Shown here: positions 20,059 to 29,651 of the stretch, piece by piece | Layout of the letters: every line of letters starts with the position of its first letter | Numbering within the stretch: position 1 is the first letter of the stretch | Assembly (NCBI RefSeq): GCF_021532655.1 | Contig: NZ_JAKGAS010000009.1 | Coordinates: 62,001 to 126,000, forward strand | Direction of reading: 5' to 3' | Source of the DNA: Paraglaciecola algarum | GTDB lineage: Bacteria; Pseudomonadota; Gammaproteobacteria; Enterobacterales; Alteromonadaceae | Length of the DNA stretch: 64,000 nucleotides | Notes under the pieces: model-generated | The model's database searches: none | The model's input: the letters and a program-made list of their open reading frames with translations, nothing else | What the model was told of the DNA's origin: nothing | Translations under genes and position numbers: made by a program

Positions 20059-21336
20059 ATGCTAAAATTACATGTATTCAAAAAATCCTTTGCCTTCTGG
20101 GTATTAATTTTTGTAGTTTCAACTAGCTGTGCAAATGAAAATTCGACTCCATTAGCCTTTGATGGAGCCCTAGGATTTGGCAAGTTCACCCAAGGTGGAC
20201 ATGGCGGAGAAATTTATCGAGTGACCTCTTTGAATGACTCGAAACAGCCAGGTACCCTTCGTTACGGCATACGTTTAAAACAATCTAGGATCATTGAATT
20301 TGATGTTTCCGGCGTGATTAAACTTACCTCACCTCTTAAGATTAATAATGGCAATATCAGCATTTTGGGGCAAACCTCACCTCATGGTGTTGCCATTGTA
20401 GGCGCACCTTTTACTGTTTCAGCTGACAACGTTATTATTCAACATATACGCTTTAGGCTAGGTACTTATGGATACGCAGAGGATGCGTTAACCGTGCGCA
20501 ATACCACGAATGTAATTATCGATCATTGCTCCATTAGCTGGAGCGTTGACGAAGCCGCTAGCATGTATGGTAATAGCAATTTCACTTTACAAAACTCCAT
20601 CATTTCAAACAGCCTAAATAAGTCTATTCACCCCAAAGGCAACCATGGTTACGGTGGTATCTGGGGCGGAAGAAACGCCACCTTTGTCAATAACATTATT
20701 GCCAACCATGTTAGCCGCACACCTCGCATAAATGGTTATAGATTAAATTCGCCGTATACCGCCGAAGAAGAGTATATTGAAGTAGTCAACAATCTGATTT
20801 TTAATTGGGGACATAACTCTGCATATGGAAGTGAAAATGGCCGTTTTAGTTTAGTTAACAACTATTATTTACCTGGCCCTGACAGTAAAGCAGAACGTAT
20901 ATTTGATTTGTCTTATAGTGAACAACCGTTTAAACCAACAGCATATATCCAAGGCAACATTTACCATGGGAAACCTTGGGACAAAAACAACTTACAAGGT
21001 GTGATTGTTAGGACCAAAAATAAACAAAAACATACAGCAACAAGTACGTCTGACTTATTTACCAACAACCCTATATTACCTCACGCAAAAAGCGTACTAA
21101 ATGCACAGATACCAGCCGCTAAGCAGGTGTTTAGGGATATGTTAAAAGATAAATCAGTTGGTGCTTATGCCACTAAAAATGGCAAATTTTTTGATTCCAT
21201 TGACAGTCAATTATATGAGCAAATTAGTCTAACTATGAATTCAGATGATGTCACTAAAATGCCTTCGGCAATCATTAACCATGAAAATCAACAAATAAGT
21301 TCATTAGAGGCCTACCACAAGCAATTTATCCAATAA
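20059..21336 (+). CDS. PL1-type pectate lyase, lipoprotein
   Basis: Secreted parallel beta-helix lyase of 425 residues. The signal peptide ends VSTSC, giving a probable lipid anchor at Cys24. The start GALGFGKFTQGGHGGEIYRVTSLND and the segment PGTLRYGIR are typical of the PL1 subfamily common in marine pectin loci. Further marks are IIDHCSISWSVDEAASMY and NHVSRTPRINGYRL, the latter carrying the Arg-rich active-site strand. It would cleave polygalacturonate by beta-elimination, giving unsaturated ends for the GH105 domain at 1-1952. Divergent from the TBDR at 16916-19870 and sharing its operator; followed on the same strand by the Sde0182-like gene. Confidence 0.88.
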   Translation: MLKLHVFKKSFAFWVLIFVVSTSCANENSTPLAFDGALGFGKFTQGGHGGEIYRVTSLNDSKQPGTLRYGIRLKQSRIIEFDVSGVIKLTSPLKINNGNISILGQTSPHGVAIVGAPFTVSADNVIIQHIRFRLGTYGYAEDALTVRNTTNVIIDHCSISWSVDEAASMYGNSNFTLQNSIISNSLNKSIHPKGNHGYGGIWGGRNATFVNNIIANHVSRTPRINGYRLNSPYTAEEEYIEVVNNLIFNWGHNSAYGSENGRFSLVNNYYLPGPDSKAERIFDLSYSEQPFKPTAYIQGNIYHGKPWDKNNLQGVIVRTKNKQKHTATSTSDLFTNNPILPHAKSVLNAQIPAAKQVFRDMLKDKSVGAYATKNGKFFDSIDSQLYEQISLTMNSDDVTKMPSAIINHENQQISSLEAYHKQFIQ

Positions 21337-21505
21337 TCTAACCTTGGAAACAAAACCAATGTAGCGCTTTGGATATACCTAAATAATAGTTTTAATAATT
21401 GAAGAACTAAATCAATCACATACATGTGGTCTAGTTAAACCATTCAAAAAGAATTACAGTTAATTAACGGTAAACCAACATAAAAACAACAATGAAGCAT
21501 TCAAA

Positions 21506-22933
21506 ATGAAATTATTTTTAATATGTATATGCCTAATTATGCTATCCGTGTCTACTTTAGCAAAAGACATTGAAAAACATAGAACCATAATTTTAACCGA
21601 TATCGAGGCTGATCCTGACGATACTCAATCTTTAATTAGATTGTTTTTATATGCCAACCAAATAGAAATAAGAGGTTTAGTGGCCACCACATCAGCTTGG
21701 TATCATCACTCAGTTGAACCAGAATCAATAGTTAAAGTAATTAATGCTTACGGCCAAGTTCAAGCAAATTTAAATAAACACCAGCCGGGATATCCCAGTG
21801 CAAAGTCACTTTTAAAGTTAGTCAAAACAGGCCTACCTGTTTACGGCATGTTGGGCGTGGGAGATGGCCATGACTCTGAAGGTTCTGATTGGATAATCCA
21901 AGAACTAGAACGTAAAGACCAAAGACCTTTATGGATATCTGTATGGGGAGGAGTTAATACCTTAGCTCAGGCTCTTTATAAGATCAGAGAAACCAAACCA
22001 GCCAGTATAGCCAAAGAAATGATTGCAAAAATCAGGGTATATACTATTTCAGATCAAGACGATAGTGCCTTATGGATCAGGGAAAATTTTCCACAAGTAT
22101 TCTATATTGTTAGCCCTGGAGATAGTTATGCACAAGCAACCTGGACTGGTATCAATACCTTTATTGATGGTATAGATAACACCAGCATAAGTAACAAATG
22201 GTTTGCTAAAAATATCCAGCAAAACCACGGTCCTTTAGGCGCCCGTTACCCTGATGTAGCTTGGGGGGTTGAAGGCGACACACCAGCATTCCTTTCATTA
22301 ATTCCAAATGGACTTAACCATGCAGAAAAACCTAATTGGGGTGGCTGGGGTGGTCGTTATGAATACTACCTACCGGATTTTTCTAAAGTGAAAGATGGTG
22401 GTTCAATCGTAACTATTGCACCTGAAACTCGCCCTATTTGGACGAATGCAGATGATAAGTATACGCCTTATGTAGCAGGTGAATATGGTCGCTCACTTAT
22501 TCCTAGTAAAAAGACCTTTGAAGGTTACAAAGAAACCCTATGGCGCTGGCGTGATGATTTCCAAAACGATTTTGCTGCGCGTATGGATTGGACGATCAAA
22601 AGTTATGAAGACGCAAATCATCCACCTGTACCTGTATTAAAAACGAGTGATAGACTAACAGTTAAATCAGGAGAAGGATTTACCTTAGATGCAAGTCATT
22701 CAACAGATCCGGACGGTGATAACCTAACCTTTTTATGGTTTGATTACCCTGAGGCTGGTACCTACAAAAAACCAGTGAAGATAAGCGCAGCAAATAACGC
22801 TCACGCTATTAATGTTGAAACACCAGAGGTAAATAAAACCCAAACCTTCCATATCATTTTAAAACTAAGTGACAAAGGATATCCTGTCTTAACCAGTTAT
22901 AAACGTATAGTGGTTACAGTTGAACCCAAATAA
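21506..22933 (+). CDS. Sde0182-like protein: DUF1593 nucleoside-hydrolase fold plus Ig-like C-terminus
   Basis: Exported protein of 475 residues with a signal peptide (ends STLA). Residues about 25-330 match the DUF1593/Sde0182 family, which has a nucleoside-hydrolase-like fold; ILTDIEADPDDTQSLIR preserves the Asp-rich calcium-site signature of that fold (DxDxxxDD in true nucleoside hydrolases). From about residue 365 onward a beta-sandwich begins (LDASHSTDPDGDNLTFLWFDYPEAGTY), as in the Sde0182 C-terminal domain. The family is widespread in polysaccharide loci, but its reaction is not established to my knowledge. It follows the PL1 lyase by 169 bp and ends at a terminator, so it belongs to the pectin block. 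A glycosidase acting on a ribose-like or furanose substituent is one possibility. Confidence 0.82.
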   Translation: MKLFLICICLIMLSVSTLAKDIEKHRTIILTDIEADPDDTQSLIRLFLYANQIEIRGLVATTSAWYHHSVEPESIVKVINAYGQVQANLNKHQPGYPSAKSLLKLVKTGLPVYGMLGVGDGHDSEGSDWIIQELERKDQRPLWISVWGGVNTLAQALYKIRETKPASIAKEMIAKIRVYTISDQDDSALWIRENFPQVFYIVSPGDSYAQATWTGINTFIDGIDNTSISNKWFAKNIQQNHGPLGARYPDVAWGVEGDTPAFLSLIPNGLNHAEKPNWGGWGGRYEYYLPDFSKVKDGGSIVTIAPETRPIWTNADDKYTPYVAGEYGRSLIPSKKTFEGYKETLWRWRDDFQNDFAARMDWTIKSYEDANHPPVPVLKTSDRLTVKSGEGFTLDASHSTDPDGDNLTFLWFDYPEAGTYKKPVKISAANNAHAINVETPEVNKTQTFHIILKLSDKGYPVLTSYKRIVVTVEPK

Positions 22934-22983
22934 CCCAATTTTTAAATAACGCTTTATCATTAAGCTTCAGTAGTAACTTAATA

Positions 22984-23011
22984 AAAATGCCCGAACTAAG
23001 TCGGGCATTTT
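22984..23011. terminator. Bidirectional terminator
   Basis: AAAATGCCCGA / TCGGGCATTTT form an 11-bp stem with a 6-nt loop and A/T runs on both sides. It separates the pectin block (plus) from the convergent sucrose operon (minus). Confidence 0.9.
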
Positions 23012-23032
23012 AATATATGACGACTGATTTAA

Positions 23033-23995
23033 CTAAATCTGAATATTGAGTTTACTCGCAACAGTTTTAATCTCGTCAATATTTGGCGGTTGACATCCTT
23101 CTCTGGAAATATTGATACTAGCACCTACTTGTGCATAATTTAATGCGGATTCAAATAGCGTATGAGAGCTAACTGTCAAAGGCTGGGTTTGTAATTTGTT
23201 CCGTAATATATAACTAAGTAAAGAAGCAAAAAAGGTATCTCCTGCCCCCACTGTATCAATAAAATTACTAGGCGTTAGACCTTGCCCGTCAATATGAAAA
23301 TCCTGACTAATTAAACTTGCGCCGTGTTCCCCTTTAGTCAGAGCTATGACACTGATACCCGCTGTTTTAGCTAACGACTGACAATAATTTTGTTGCTCAG
23401 ACTCTATGCCTAGGATGGCAAGATCTTCATCACTGACTTTTAGATAGTTTGCATACTTCATTAGCGTGATAACAGTTTGATGGTAATCATCTGTATCTAC
23501 TGTACCTAACTTTCGCATATTAATATCAATGCTAATCGGGATATTTTTTGTTTGTAAATATTCAAATATCTGCAGTAAAAACGCTCGCTTTTCAGGTACT
23601 AAGACTAAGGAGCCTGTATGAAAAAGTGCAAGATCATCAGGAATATTTTTGATTACTTCTTCAGCACTAATATCGAAATCAGCGATATTGTCACGGTACA
23701 GAGTATAAGCGGGTAAACCATTGTCATCTGTAGTGACGATTGCTAACGAGGTCGGTTTATTACTTTTACCGACAAATGGAGCGTCAATGCCTTCACATTT
23801 AGCCATCTGTGCTATTTGCTTACCTAACTCATCGTTGGCAATGGGAGACATATATAAACAATTGATATTCTGTCTACTAATAGCCCTACAAACATTAAAA
23901 GGCGAACCACCTACTAAAGATTTAAATACTCCATGCTCTTGACTTATCATGTCAATGAGCGCTTCACCAAAAACCGCAACCTGTATATTTTCCAT
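23033..23995 (-). CDS. scrK: Fructokinase (PfkB family)
   Basis: Cytosolic ribokinase-fold sugar kinase of 320 residues. It starts with the fructokinase-like FGEALIDMI and GGSPFNVCRAISR (sugar-binding GG) and carries the anion-hole/catalytic motif DTVGAGDTFFAS with the catalytic Asp near residue 250. It is third in the operon TBDR - MFS - kinase, 17 bp after the MFS gene. With sucrose phosphorylase next door, the free fructose released would be phosphorylated here. A 2-keto-3-deoxygluconate kinase is the main alternative in the family, but context favours fructose. Confidence 0.88.
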   Translation of the reverse strand: MENIQVAVFGEALIDMISQEHGVFKSLVGGSPFNVCRAISRQNINCLYMSPIANDELGKQIAQMAKCEGIDAPFVGKSNKPTSLAIVTTDDNGLPAYTLYRDNIADFDISAEEVIKNIPDDLALFHTGSLVLVPEKRAFLLQIFEYLQTKNIPISIDINMRKLGTVDTDDYHQTVITLMKYANYLKVSDEDLAILGIESEQQNYCQSLAKTAGISVIALTKGEHGASLISQDFHIDGQGLTPSNFIDTVGAGDTFFASLLSYILRNKLQTQPLTVSSHTLFESALNYAQVGASINISREGCQPPNIDEIKTVASKLNIQI

Positions 23996-24012
23996 TGATT
24001 AAAGTCCTTAAA

Positions 24013-25239
24013 CTATTGGTTTCCATATTGAGAAATATTTTGCTGTGCCAGCCTTTGGGTCGCAGGTTTTTTAAGCCAGTTGTATATCATAGCTACAAAA
24101 AGCAACCCAGCAAAAACCGTAGCCATATAAAATCCATATTTTGCATGACCTCCCATTATGTCACTAAACACTCCCATCAAAAGTGGACCAAATGAAGCCG
24201 CTGCAGCAGTAAAAAACAAAATGACACCAGCAATGGCACCGTGTTCAGACTTATGGAAACAACTGATACCTTTTGAATTAAGAGTGGGATAAATCATAGA
24301 CATAAATAAACCAGATAATGGAAGTAAAAACACCGCAACCTCTAACCCTAAGGTCATACTGAGTACGTAACAAAAACAAATTGCACCAGAAAACAATAAC
24401 ATTGCGACTTCCCAACTCATTTTACTCAACAACCAAACAGCTAAAAACCGACCAATAGCTCGTAGGGTGAAAAATAAAGTAAGAGACCAAGTAGCAGCCC
24501 ATGCAAATGAACCTGTGTATTCAGATAGGAGTAAAGGCATCCACACGTAAATAGCTGCTTCAGCAGCCACATACAACATAATAACCACTGAAAAACCTAG
24601 CGCAAATGGGTCTTTAAGTAATGAAAATGTGCGAGATAAATTGATCGGTTCTGAGGATTCTGTCACTGTTTTTGGATAATTCACTTTAACTGCAATCAAA
24701 CATAGCAAGATGCAAATTCCACCGGCAAATACATATAAATACTTCCAACTTACACCCGACGTTAATAAATAGGTCACAATAAATGGTCCTATTATCGCGC
24801 CAATTCCAAAAAAACCTTCCGCTAAATTCATAGTTTTAGTATGACTAGCTGTTGAATCGGAGATATCGCCTATCAGTGCTAGAGCGCCGGTTTTAAAGAT
24901 CCCTATGGCTAATCCAGAAATAACTAATAAAAACAAGAAAAAACCAAAAGAGTGACCAATTGCAAACAGGCCACATGCAAATGCAAATAAGACTAAGCCA
25001 GCTATAATGGTGGCTTTTCGTCCAAATTTATCAGCTAAAAAACCTAAACCAATTCCACTTATGGCTATAGCGGCCATAGGACCATAATGAAATGCGCCTG
25101 CAGCAGTCATAGATAAACCAAATTCCTTTATGATTTCAGGAATAATGACACCTACTGCATCTGTGGTCATGGCAAACATCATAAACATCATGTAGGTCAA
25201 GATTTTTATGGTAGACAAATTAGCGTTTGAATCATTCAT
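24013..25239 (-). CDS. MFS sugar transporter
   Basis: Inner-membrane carrier of about 408 residues with 12 predicted hydrophobic segments. The cytoplasmic loop GFLADKFGRKATIIAG is the conserved MFS signature between helices 2 and 3. It likely brings sucrose from the periplasm into the cell after the TBDR has moved it across the outer membrane. I start it at the ATG at 25239 (MNDSNANLS). The frame continues upstream to a TTG at 25278, but that TTG lies inside a perfect hairpin and has no ribosome site. The gene lies 78 bp after the TBDR and 17 bp before fructokinase. Confidence 0.86.
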   Translation of the reverse strand: MNDSNANLSTIKILTYMMFMMFAMTTDAVGVIIPEIIKEFGLSMTAAGAFHYGPMAAIAISGIGLGFLADKFGRKATIIAGLVLFAFACGLFAIGHSFGFFLFLLVISGLAIGIFKTGALALIGDISDSTASHTKTMNLAEGFFGIGAIIGPFIVTYLLTSGVSWKYLYVFAGGICILLCLIAVKVNYPKTVTESSEPINLSRTFSLLKDPFALGFSVVIMLYVAAEAAIYVWMPLLLSEYTGSFAWAATWSLTLFFTLRAIGRFLAVWLLSKMSWEVAMLLFSGAICFCYVLSMTLGLEVAVFLLPLSGLFMSMIYPTLNSKGISCFHKSEHGAIAGVILFFTAAAASFGPLLMGVFSDIMGGHAKYGFYMATVFAGLLFVAMIYNWLKKPATQRLAQQNISQYGNQ

Positions 25240-25270
25240 TGCAGGTACTCTTGTATAGTGACTTGAAAGC

Positions 25271-25300
25271 GCTACCAACCTGTTTTTTTAGGTTGGTAGC
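25271..25300 (-). other. Intercistronic hairpin between TBDR and MFS genes
   Basis: Perfect 10-bp inverted repeat GCTACCAACC / GGTTGGTAGC with a 10-nt loop that is A-rich on the transcribed strand. It lies 17 nt after the TBDR stop and 31 nt before the MFS ATG. There is no T-run after the stem, so partial termination or mRNA processing that favours the receptor message is more likely than full termination. Confidence 0.65.
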
Positions 25301-25317
25301 TTTACCCATGGTACTCG

Positions 25318-27711
25318 TTAGAAGTTATATCGTAAATTTACCGAAGTAGTGCGTCCGTTTATTGTTCTTGCACGAATAACGTCATTAGGGTTTGCTGCAC
25401 CTTCTTCCGCTTCTGTGATACCTACCACATCAAACAAGTTATTAACGTTTAAACTAACTGTAAAATCATCAGTCACAAAGTATTGAGCAAACGCATTGAC
25501 TTGGGTATAGGCATCAAATTTAAGCTCATTACTATCTTGTGCATAAGCGCCAGTGGTGCCAATTAAATTCACACCTAAAGTTGCTTCATCCAATTTATAA
25601 GTGCTAGTTAGTGTATAAATAAGATCTGCTTGTCGACGAGGAGTATTTCCTACTACAGCCGGCGTTACTCGATCTTTGGTAATTTCAGCATCCGTCCAAG
25701 TCAAACCACCTTGGAAGCTCAAAACATCCATGTCGTAGGCAAACTCTACTTCAACACCTTTGGCTTCGTATACTCGATCAAAGAATTTTTGGCTCGTTGC
25801 TTCGAAGTTTTGCTCTTCGGTTTCAGCCATAAAGGCAGTCACAAAAATACCTAAATCTTTTTGTCTATATTTGTAACCCACTTCTATTTGATCAACTAAA
25901 TCAATAGTATCTTCTTTAGTTACGCTGCCATCAGCCGCTATCTTACCAAATGCTAATCTGTCAGCGTTTGCTCGACCACCGCGGCTTAATCTTGCAAATA
26001 CAGAGTTATCTCTGTCCATTGAGTAGTTAGCGCCTACTGAATAAGAATTGTAACTCCAGTCATAATTAGCGATAGATGGATTAGCATTGTCAATACCGGC
26101 CACATTTTGTTCAGGAACAGAAATAACACCGTCACCGTTCATATCTAATGTTTGGGTCACAGCACCAGCATATGTGCCCACTGCATCCCCTTGATCTCGA
26201 CGGAAACTCGCATCAAATGTCACATCACCTAGATCGGCAGACACCGCAATATAAGGCGCAGAAATATTATAAGTTAAGTCGTAATTACGCTGGCAGCAGT
26301 TACCCCAAGCTGGTGTACCATAAGCTAATAAACCGTTGTCACTTAAGCTATTTCCATTCGCATCTGCCACATTTAATAACGCAGCATTATCGCCTTTAAC
26401 TTCCATTAAATAAGAATTCCATAACCATGACATGCTTATTTCTTGTCTAGCTTTATAGTAGCCGGCAGTTACTGAAACGTTATCAAAGCTACGAGTTAAC
26501 TTCATATCGTTTACCAATGAACCCATATCATTCAAATCAACATCAAAAGTATGAATCCGCATGGCTAAACCATTACCGTTAGCATTAGTTGGAAAAGCTT
26601 GTCCTGCCATAGGACCATTGGCATAACTTAGACTTGCTCCCTCTCCAAAGTTTGCTGCCATAACGTCTGCATTTGCAACCGACTCAGGAAATAAAGAAAC
26701 AAATGAACCAGATATATCAGAAATTCTGAATCTATTTTCAAAAGTCCAGTCATCAGAAAGGTTAATAACGGTTTCAAAACCCAATGCATTAACAACAGGG
26801 TTCATGCCGTCACGTAAATCTGAACGACTAATATTGTTATCACCATCTAAACGAGTCATGTTCAATAGGTATGCTGAGTGTGGCGTATCTTGTTGAGCAT
26901 CAAACCCTGGGATTGAATCACCGTTTGCGTACATAGGCATAGGCAAATACCCAGTGCTTTTATCATCTAAATGTTTAAAATAAAGTCTGACATAACCATT
27001 ATCTAAATCTTTGGTAATATTGGCTTTAATCTGCCCACCTGATTGACCTGAATAGCCTGTGTTTCTCGCCCCCTCTCCTTCACGTACAAATCCACCGATA
27101 TGAAAACGTAAGTCATCTGACAATTCTGAGCCAAATTCAAAATCAGTGCGCAAAGTATCATAATCTAGACCTATGGTTGCAGATACACTGCCCCCTTCGG
27201 TTTCACCTGTTTTACTTAAAAAGTTGATAATGCCGCCAGGTGCGTTACTGGCAGTAGTTGAAGCTGAGCCACCACGAATGGCTTGAATACTTTCAATCGT
27301 TGAATCTGCTCTTAAGAAAATATCTGCATTACCAAAAGCGATATCACCAAACTGTATTATTGGTAAACCATCTTCTTGTAACTGCAAAAATTTAGCACCA
27401 CCTGCAGCAACAGGTAAACCGCGCACTGCAATATTGGCATTGCCGTCTCCACCTGTAGACTCAGAACGAATACCAGGAATGGTTCTGAATATCTCAGCCG
27501 TTGTTCTAGGTGTAGCCACTTCCATATCACTCATATCAATGGTACTCACCGACACACTAGATTTCATTTTTGTGGTAGCTTGCGGTGTACCTGTAACAAT
27601 AATTTGTTCAAAACCTAAGGTATCAGACTCTTCTTGTGCATAAATACTGCTTGTCGCCAAAGAAATCGATACAGCTAGAGAAAGTTTGCTAAGTTTAGTG
27701 AATGTATTCAT
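25318..27711 (-). CDS. TonB-dependent receptor of the sucrose locus
   Basis: Outer-membrane receptor of about 797 residues: signal peptide (ends SSIYAQ), TonB-box-like QIIVTG, plug with TAEIFRTIPGIRSESTGG and IAVRGLP, and a barrel ending SVNLRYNF. The start is taken at the ATG at 27711, which has GAGG 10 nt upstream. The frame can be read from a TTG at 27726, but that codon overlaps the ribosome site itself. It heads the operon with the MFS carrier and fructokinase and has a CTTAATCGTTTAAG operator about 80 bp upstream. Similar receptors serve sucrose uptake in Xanthomonas (sux) and Shewanella (scr) loci. Confidence 0.9.
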   Translation of the reverse strand: MNTFTKLSKLSLAVSISLATSSIYAQEESDTLGFEQIIVTGTPQATTKMKSSVSVSTIDMSDMEVATPRTTAEIFRTIPGIRSESTGGDGNANIAVRGLPVAAGGAKFLQLQEDGLPIIQFGDIAFGNADIFLRADSTIESIQAIRGGSASTTASNAPGGIINFLSKTGETEGGSVSATIGLDYDTLRTDFEFGSELSDDLRFHIGGFVREGEGARNTGYSGQSGGQIKANITKDLDNGYVRLYFKHLDDKSTGYLPMPMYANGDSIPGFDAQQDTPHSAYLLNMTRLDGDNNISRSDLRDGMNPVVNALGFETVINLSDDWTFENRFRISDISGSFVSLFPESVANADVMAANFGEGASLSYANGPMAGQAFPTNANGNGLAMRIHTFDVDLNDMGSLVNDMKLTRSFDNVSVTAGYYKARQEISMSWLWNSYLMEVKGDNAALLNVADANGNSLSDNGLLAYGTPAWGNCCQRNYDLTYNISAPYIAVSADLGDVTFDASFRRDQGDAVGTYAGAVTQTLDMNGDGVISVPEQNVAGIDNANPSIANYDWSYNSYSVGANYSMDRDNSVFARLSRGGRANADRLAFGKIAADGSVTKEDTIDLVDQIEVGYKYRQKDLGIFVTAFMAETEEQNFEATSQKFFDRVYEAKGVEVEFAYDMDVLSFQGGLTWTDAEITKDRVTPAVVGNTPRRQADLIYTLTSTYKLDEATLGVNLIGTTGAYAQDSNELKFDAYTQVNAFAQYFVTDDFTVSLNVNNLFDVVGITEAEEGAANPNDVIRARTINGRTTSVNLRYNF

Positions 27712-27788
27712 TTTTAGGTGCCTCAATTGGTTTGTATCAGTGCGCGAACACTTTAAAAATTCGATTAAGATAATTATTTAACAATCAT

Positions 27789-27802
27789 CTTAATCGTTTA
27801 AG
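27789..27802. promoter_or_regulatory. LacI-type operator before the sucrose TBDR
   Basis: CTTAATCGTTTAAG is one mismatch from the perfect palindrome found upstream of sucrose phosphorylase. It overlaps a larger inverted repeat (CGATTAAGAT 27762-27771 with ATCTTAATCG 27787-27796). It is likely bound by the LacI protein encoded at 29652-30710. Confidence 0.7.
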
Positions 27803-27932
27803 TAAGTTTATCTCAAAAAAACCATTTTGCAACATAAAACCACATATTTTAACATTTTTGTTACGTTACTTGTTTTATTTGAGATAAATCAATCATATAT
27901 CTTTCTTTATCGTTAAAGTTTCAGTCATGTTA

Positions 27933-29414
27933 TTAGAGTAATAAGTCTTCTAACTGATAACTAGAACTCGCTTCATTTTCGATAAACGTTAATTTGGCAG
28001 ACAAGTTATTCAAGTCAATACATAGTTGAGCTTGGCTTTTATTAACGTTTGACCAACTCAAGATGAGTTGTTGCTTGTCTAAGCTATGGTTAAATTGGCC
28101 TTCAAATGCGCTGGAATTATTTCTTAGTTTAATTAATTGGCATAAACCTTTTACAACAGGTTTACCAAGTTGCGACTCAATCATTTGTTTATCTAAATAG
28201 CTGCGGTTGATATCCCGTCCTACATTGGTTTTCTCAAGTAAGGCCATGTCATTTTGAATACCTAGTAATCCCATATAATAAACTTGTGGAATACCCGGAC
28301 AAAAGAATTGAATAGCGCGAGATAACAAATAAGCCTTGTCGTCTGCACCAAGTGCATCATAGTAAGTACAATTAACCTGATAAAGATCAACATTACTAGC
28401 CGCAGCTCCAGTGGCTTTTTGACTTTCACCTTGACTATTTTTATGTATTTTTTCGACTAAGTTATCAATCGAAGTGTCATCTAATAAACCTGGTTTACCA
28501 TCGTATTTACCCACATCAATAATACCTATTCCGTCATGGGTATCTAAAACAGTCACACAGTTTCTAGGTGAGACCTCTAACCACTTTGCTAATGGCGCCG
28601 CTTCTTTGGTAAAAAGTAAATGCATAATTAATGGCGGCAAAGCAAAGTCATAAACAAGATCGACCTTTTTCGCAATATTCACTTGAGTTTCGTAATGAGA
28701 GTGGATTTCCACTAAACATTTCATGCCTTTAGCTTTTGCTTTATCAGCAAGCTCTTGAATAAACTCAAATGTTTCTTCAAGCATGAAACAATTAGAACCA
28801 GGTTTTTTAATAGCATAACCTGCCGCATCTAAACGAATTAGAGAGACATTAGCATTAGAAAATTTGGTCATAATGTCATCCAAATAGGCTTCCCCAGCGT
28901 CAGATTTTACGTCTATATCTATTTGATTAGAGGTAAAGGTAGTCCAAAAATTTTCAATTTGGCCATCTGCTACTTCAAATTGACTAAAGCAAGGTGTAGG
29001 CCGTGGACGATAGATTTTTGCTAAATCATCCTTGCTCGGATTTTCTCCAAATACTTTCTCTTTAGTTAAAAATAGAGGGTAGTATATGGAAGATTTACCA
29101 TTGACCAAAACATCTTTAAACTGAGGAGACTCAGCTGACATATGATTTACTATCATATCAGCCATGACTTCAAACTGAGAACCTAGGGCTTTTACGTCAC
29201 CCCAATCGCCCAATCTCTCATCTACCTTAGTGTGATCTATTGGATCAAATCCAGCATCAGATCCATCTATTGGGTAGTAAAATGGCAAACAATGCACTCC
29301 ACCAAACAAGTCTTTTAACTGGTTGTTTAAGACCTTGTTCATATCTTCTAAGTTACCTGAACCTAACCGATCCACATAGGTGATCAGTTGAACCTTGTTA
29401 TTTAATGACATCAT
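27933..29414 (-). CDS. scrP: Sucrose phosphorylase (GH13)
   Basis: Cytosolic GH13 enzyme of 493 residues, the normal length for sucrose phosphorylase. It splits sucrose with phosphate into alpha-glucose-1-phosphate and fructose. The GH13 catalytic residues are in place: nucleophile D196 (IRLDAAGY), acid/base E236 (VEIHSH) and transition-state D291 (LDTHDGIG), matching D192/E232/D290 of the Bifidobacterium enzyme. It opens with the family start VQLITYVDRLG. Two adjacent ATGs are possible; GGGAG suits the second (29411) slightly better. Its own palindromic operator lies about 85 bp upstream, between it and the lacI gene. Sucrose-6-phosphate phosphorylase is a less likely alternative, since no PTS gene is seen. 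Confidence 0.93.
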   Translation of the reverse strand: MMSLNNKVQLITYVDRLGSGNLEDMNKVLNNQLKDLFGGVHCLPFYYPIDGSDAGFDPIDHTKVDERLGDWGDVKALGSQFEVMADMIVNHMSAESPQFKDVLVNGKSSIYYPLFLTKEKVFGENPSKDDLAKIYRPRPTPCFSQFEVADGQIENFWTTFTSNQIDIDVKSDAGEAYLDDIMTKFSNANVSLIRLDAAGYAIKKPGSNCFMLEETFEFIQELADKAKAKGMKCLVEIHSHYETQVNIAKKVDLVYDFALPPLIMHLLFTKEAAPLAKWLEVSPRNCVTVLDTHDGIGIIDVGKYDGKPGLLDDTSIDNLVEKIHKNSQGESQKATGAAASNVDLYQVNCTYYDALGADDKAYLLSRAIQFFCPGIPQVYYMGLLGIQNDMALLEKTNVGRDINRSYLDKQMIESQLGKPVVKGLCQLIKLRNNSSAFEGQFNHSLDKQQLILSWSNVNKSQAQLCIDLNNLSAKLTFIENEASSSYQLEDLLL

Positions 29415-29499
29415 TATCTCCCGCGCTTAATAGTTAAGGGTTAATTTCGAATATTGACTTAAACCTATAAAAACCATTGTTTAAGTATATTTAGCAATC

Positions 29500-29517
29500 A
29501 ACTTAAACGTTTAAGTT
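29500..29517. promoter_or_regulatory. Perfect LacI-type operator before sucrose phosphorylase
   Basis: AACTTAAACGTTTAAGTT, an 18-bp perfect palindrome with a central CG. Related boxes stand before the TBDR operon (27789) and the lacI gene (30739), defining a local regulon. Confidence 0.85.
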
Positions 29518-29651
29518 ATTGTGGCTCAAAATTAATCTTAATTCAACAAATCACACAAAATATTTAACAATTGAATAAATTCACTGTCACATGGCAAACT
29601 ATCCCACCGTGACAAAATACAGATAAATACAATTAAAACAGTATGTTATAG

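Noticed and set aside
25240..25278. TTG start giving a 13-residue N-terminal extension of the MFS carrier
   Set aside because: The TTG lies inside a perfect hairpin without a ribosome site; the ATG at 25239 fits the family start.
27712..27726. TTG start for the sucrose TBDR
   Set aside because: It overlaps the GAGG ribosome site of the following ATG, which directly precedes the signal peptide.
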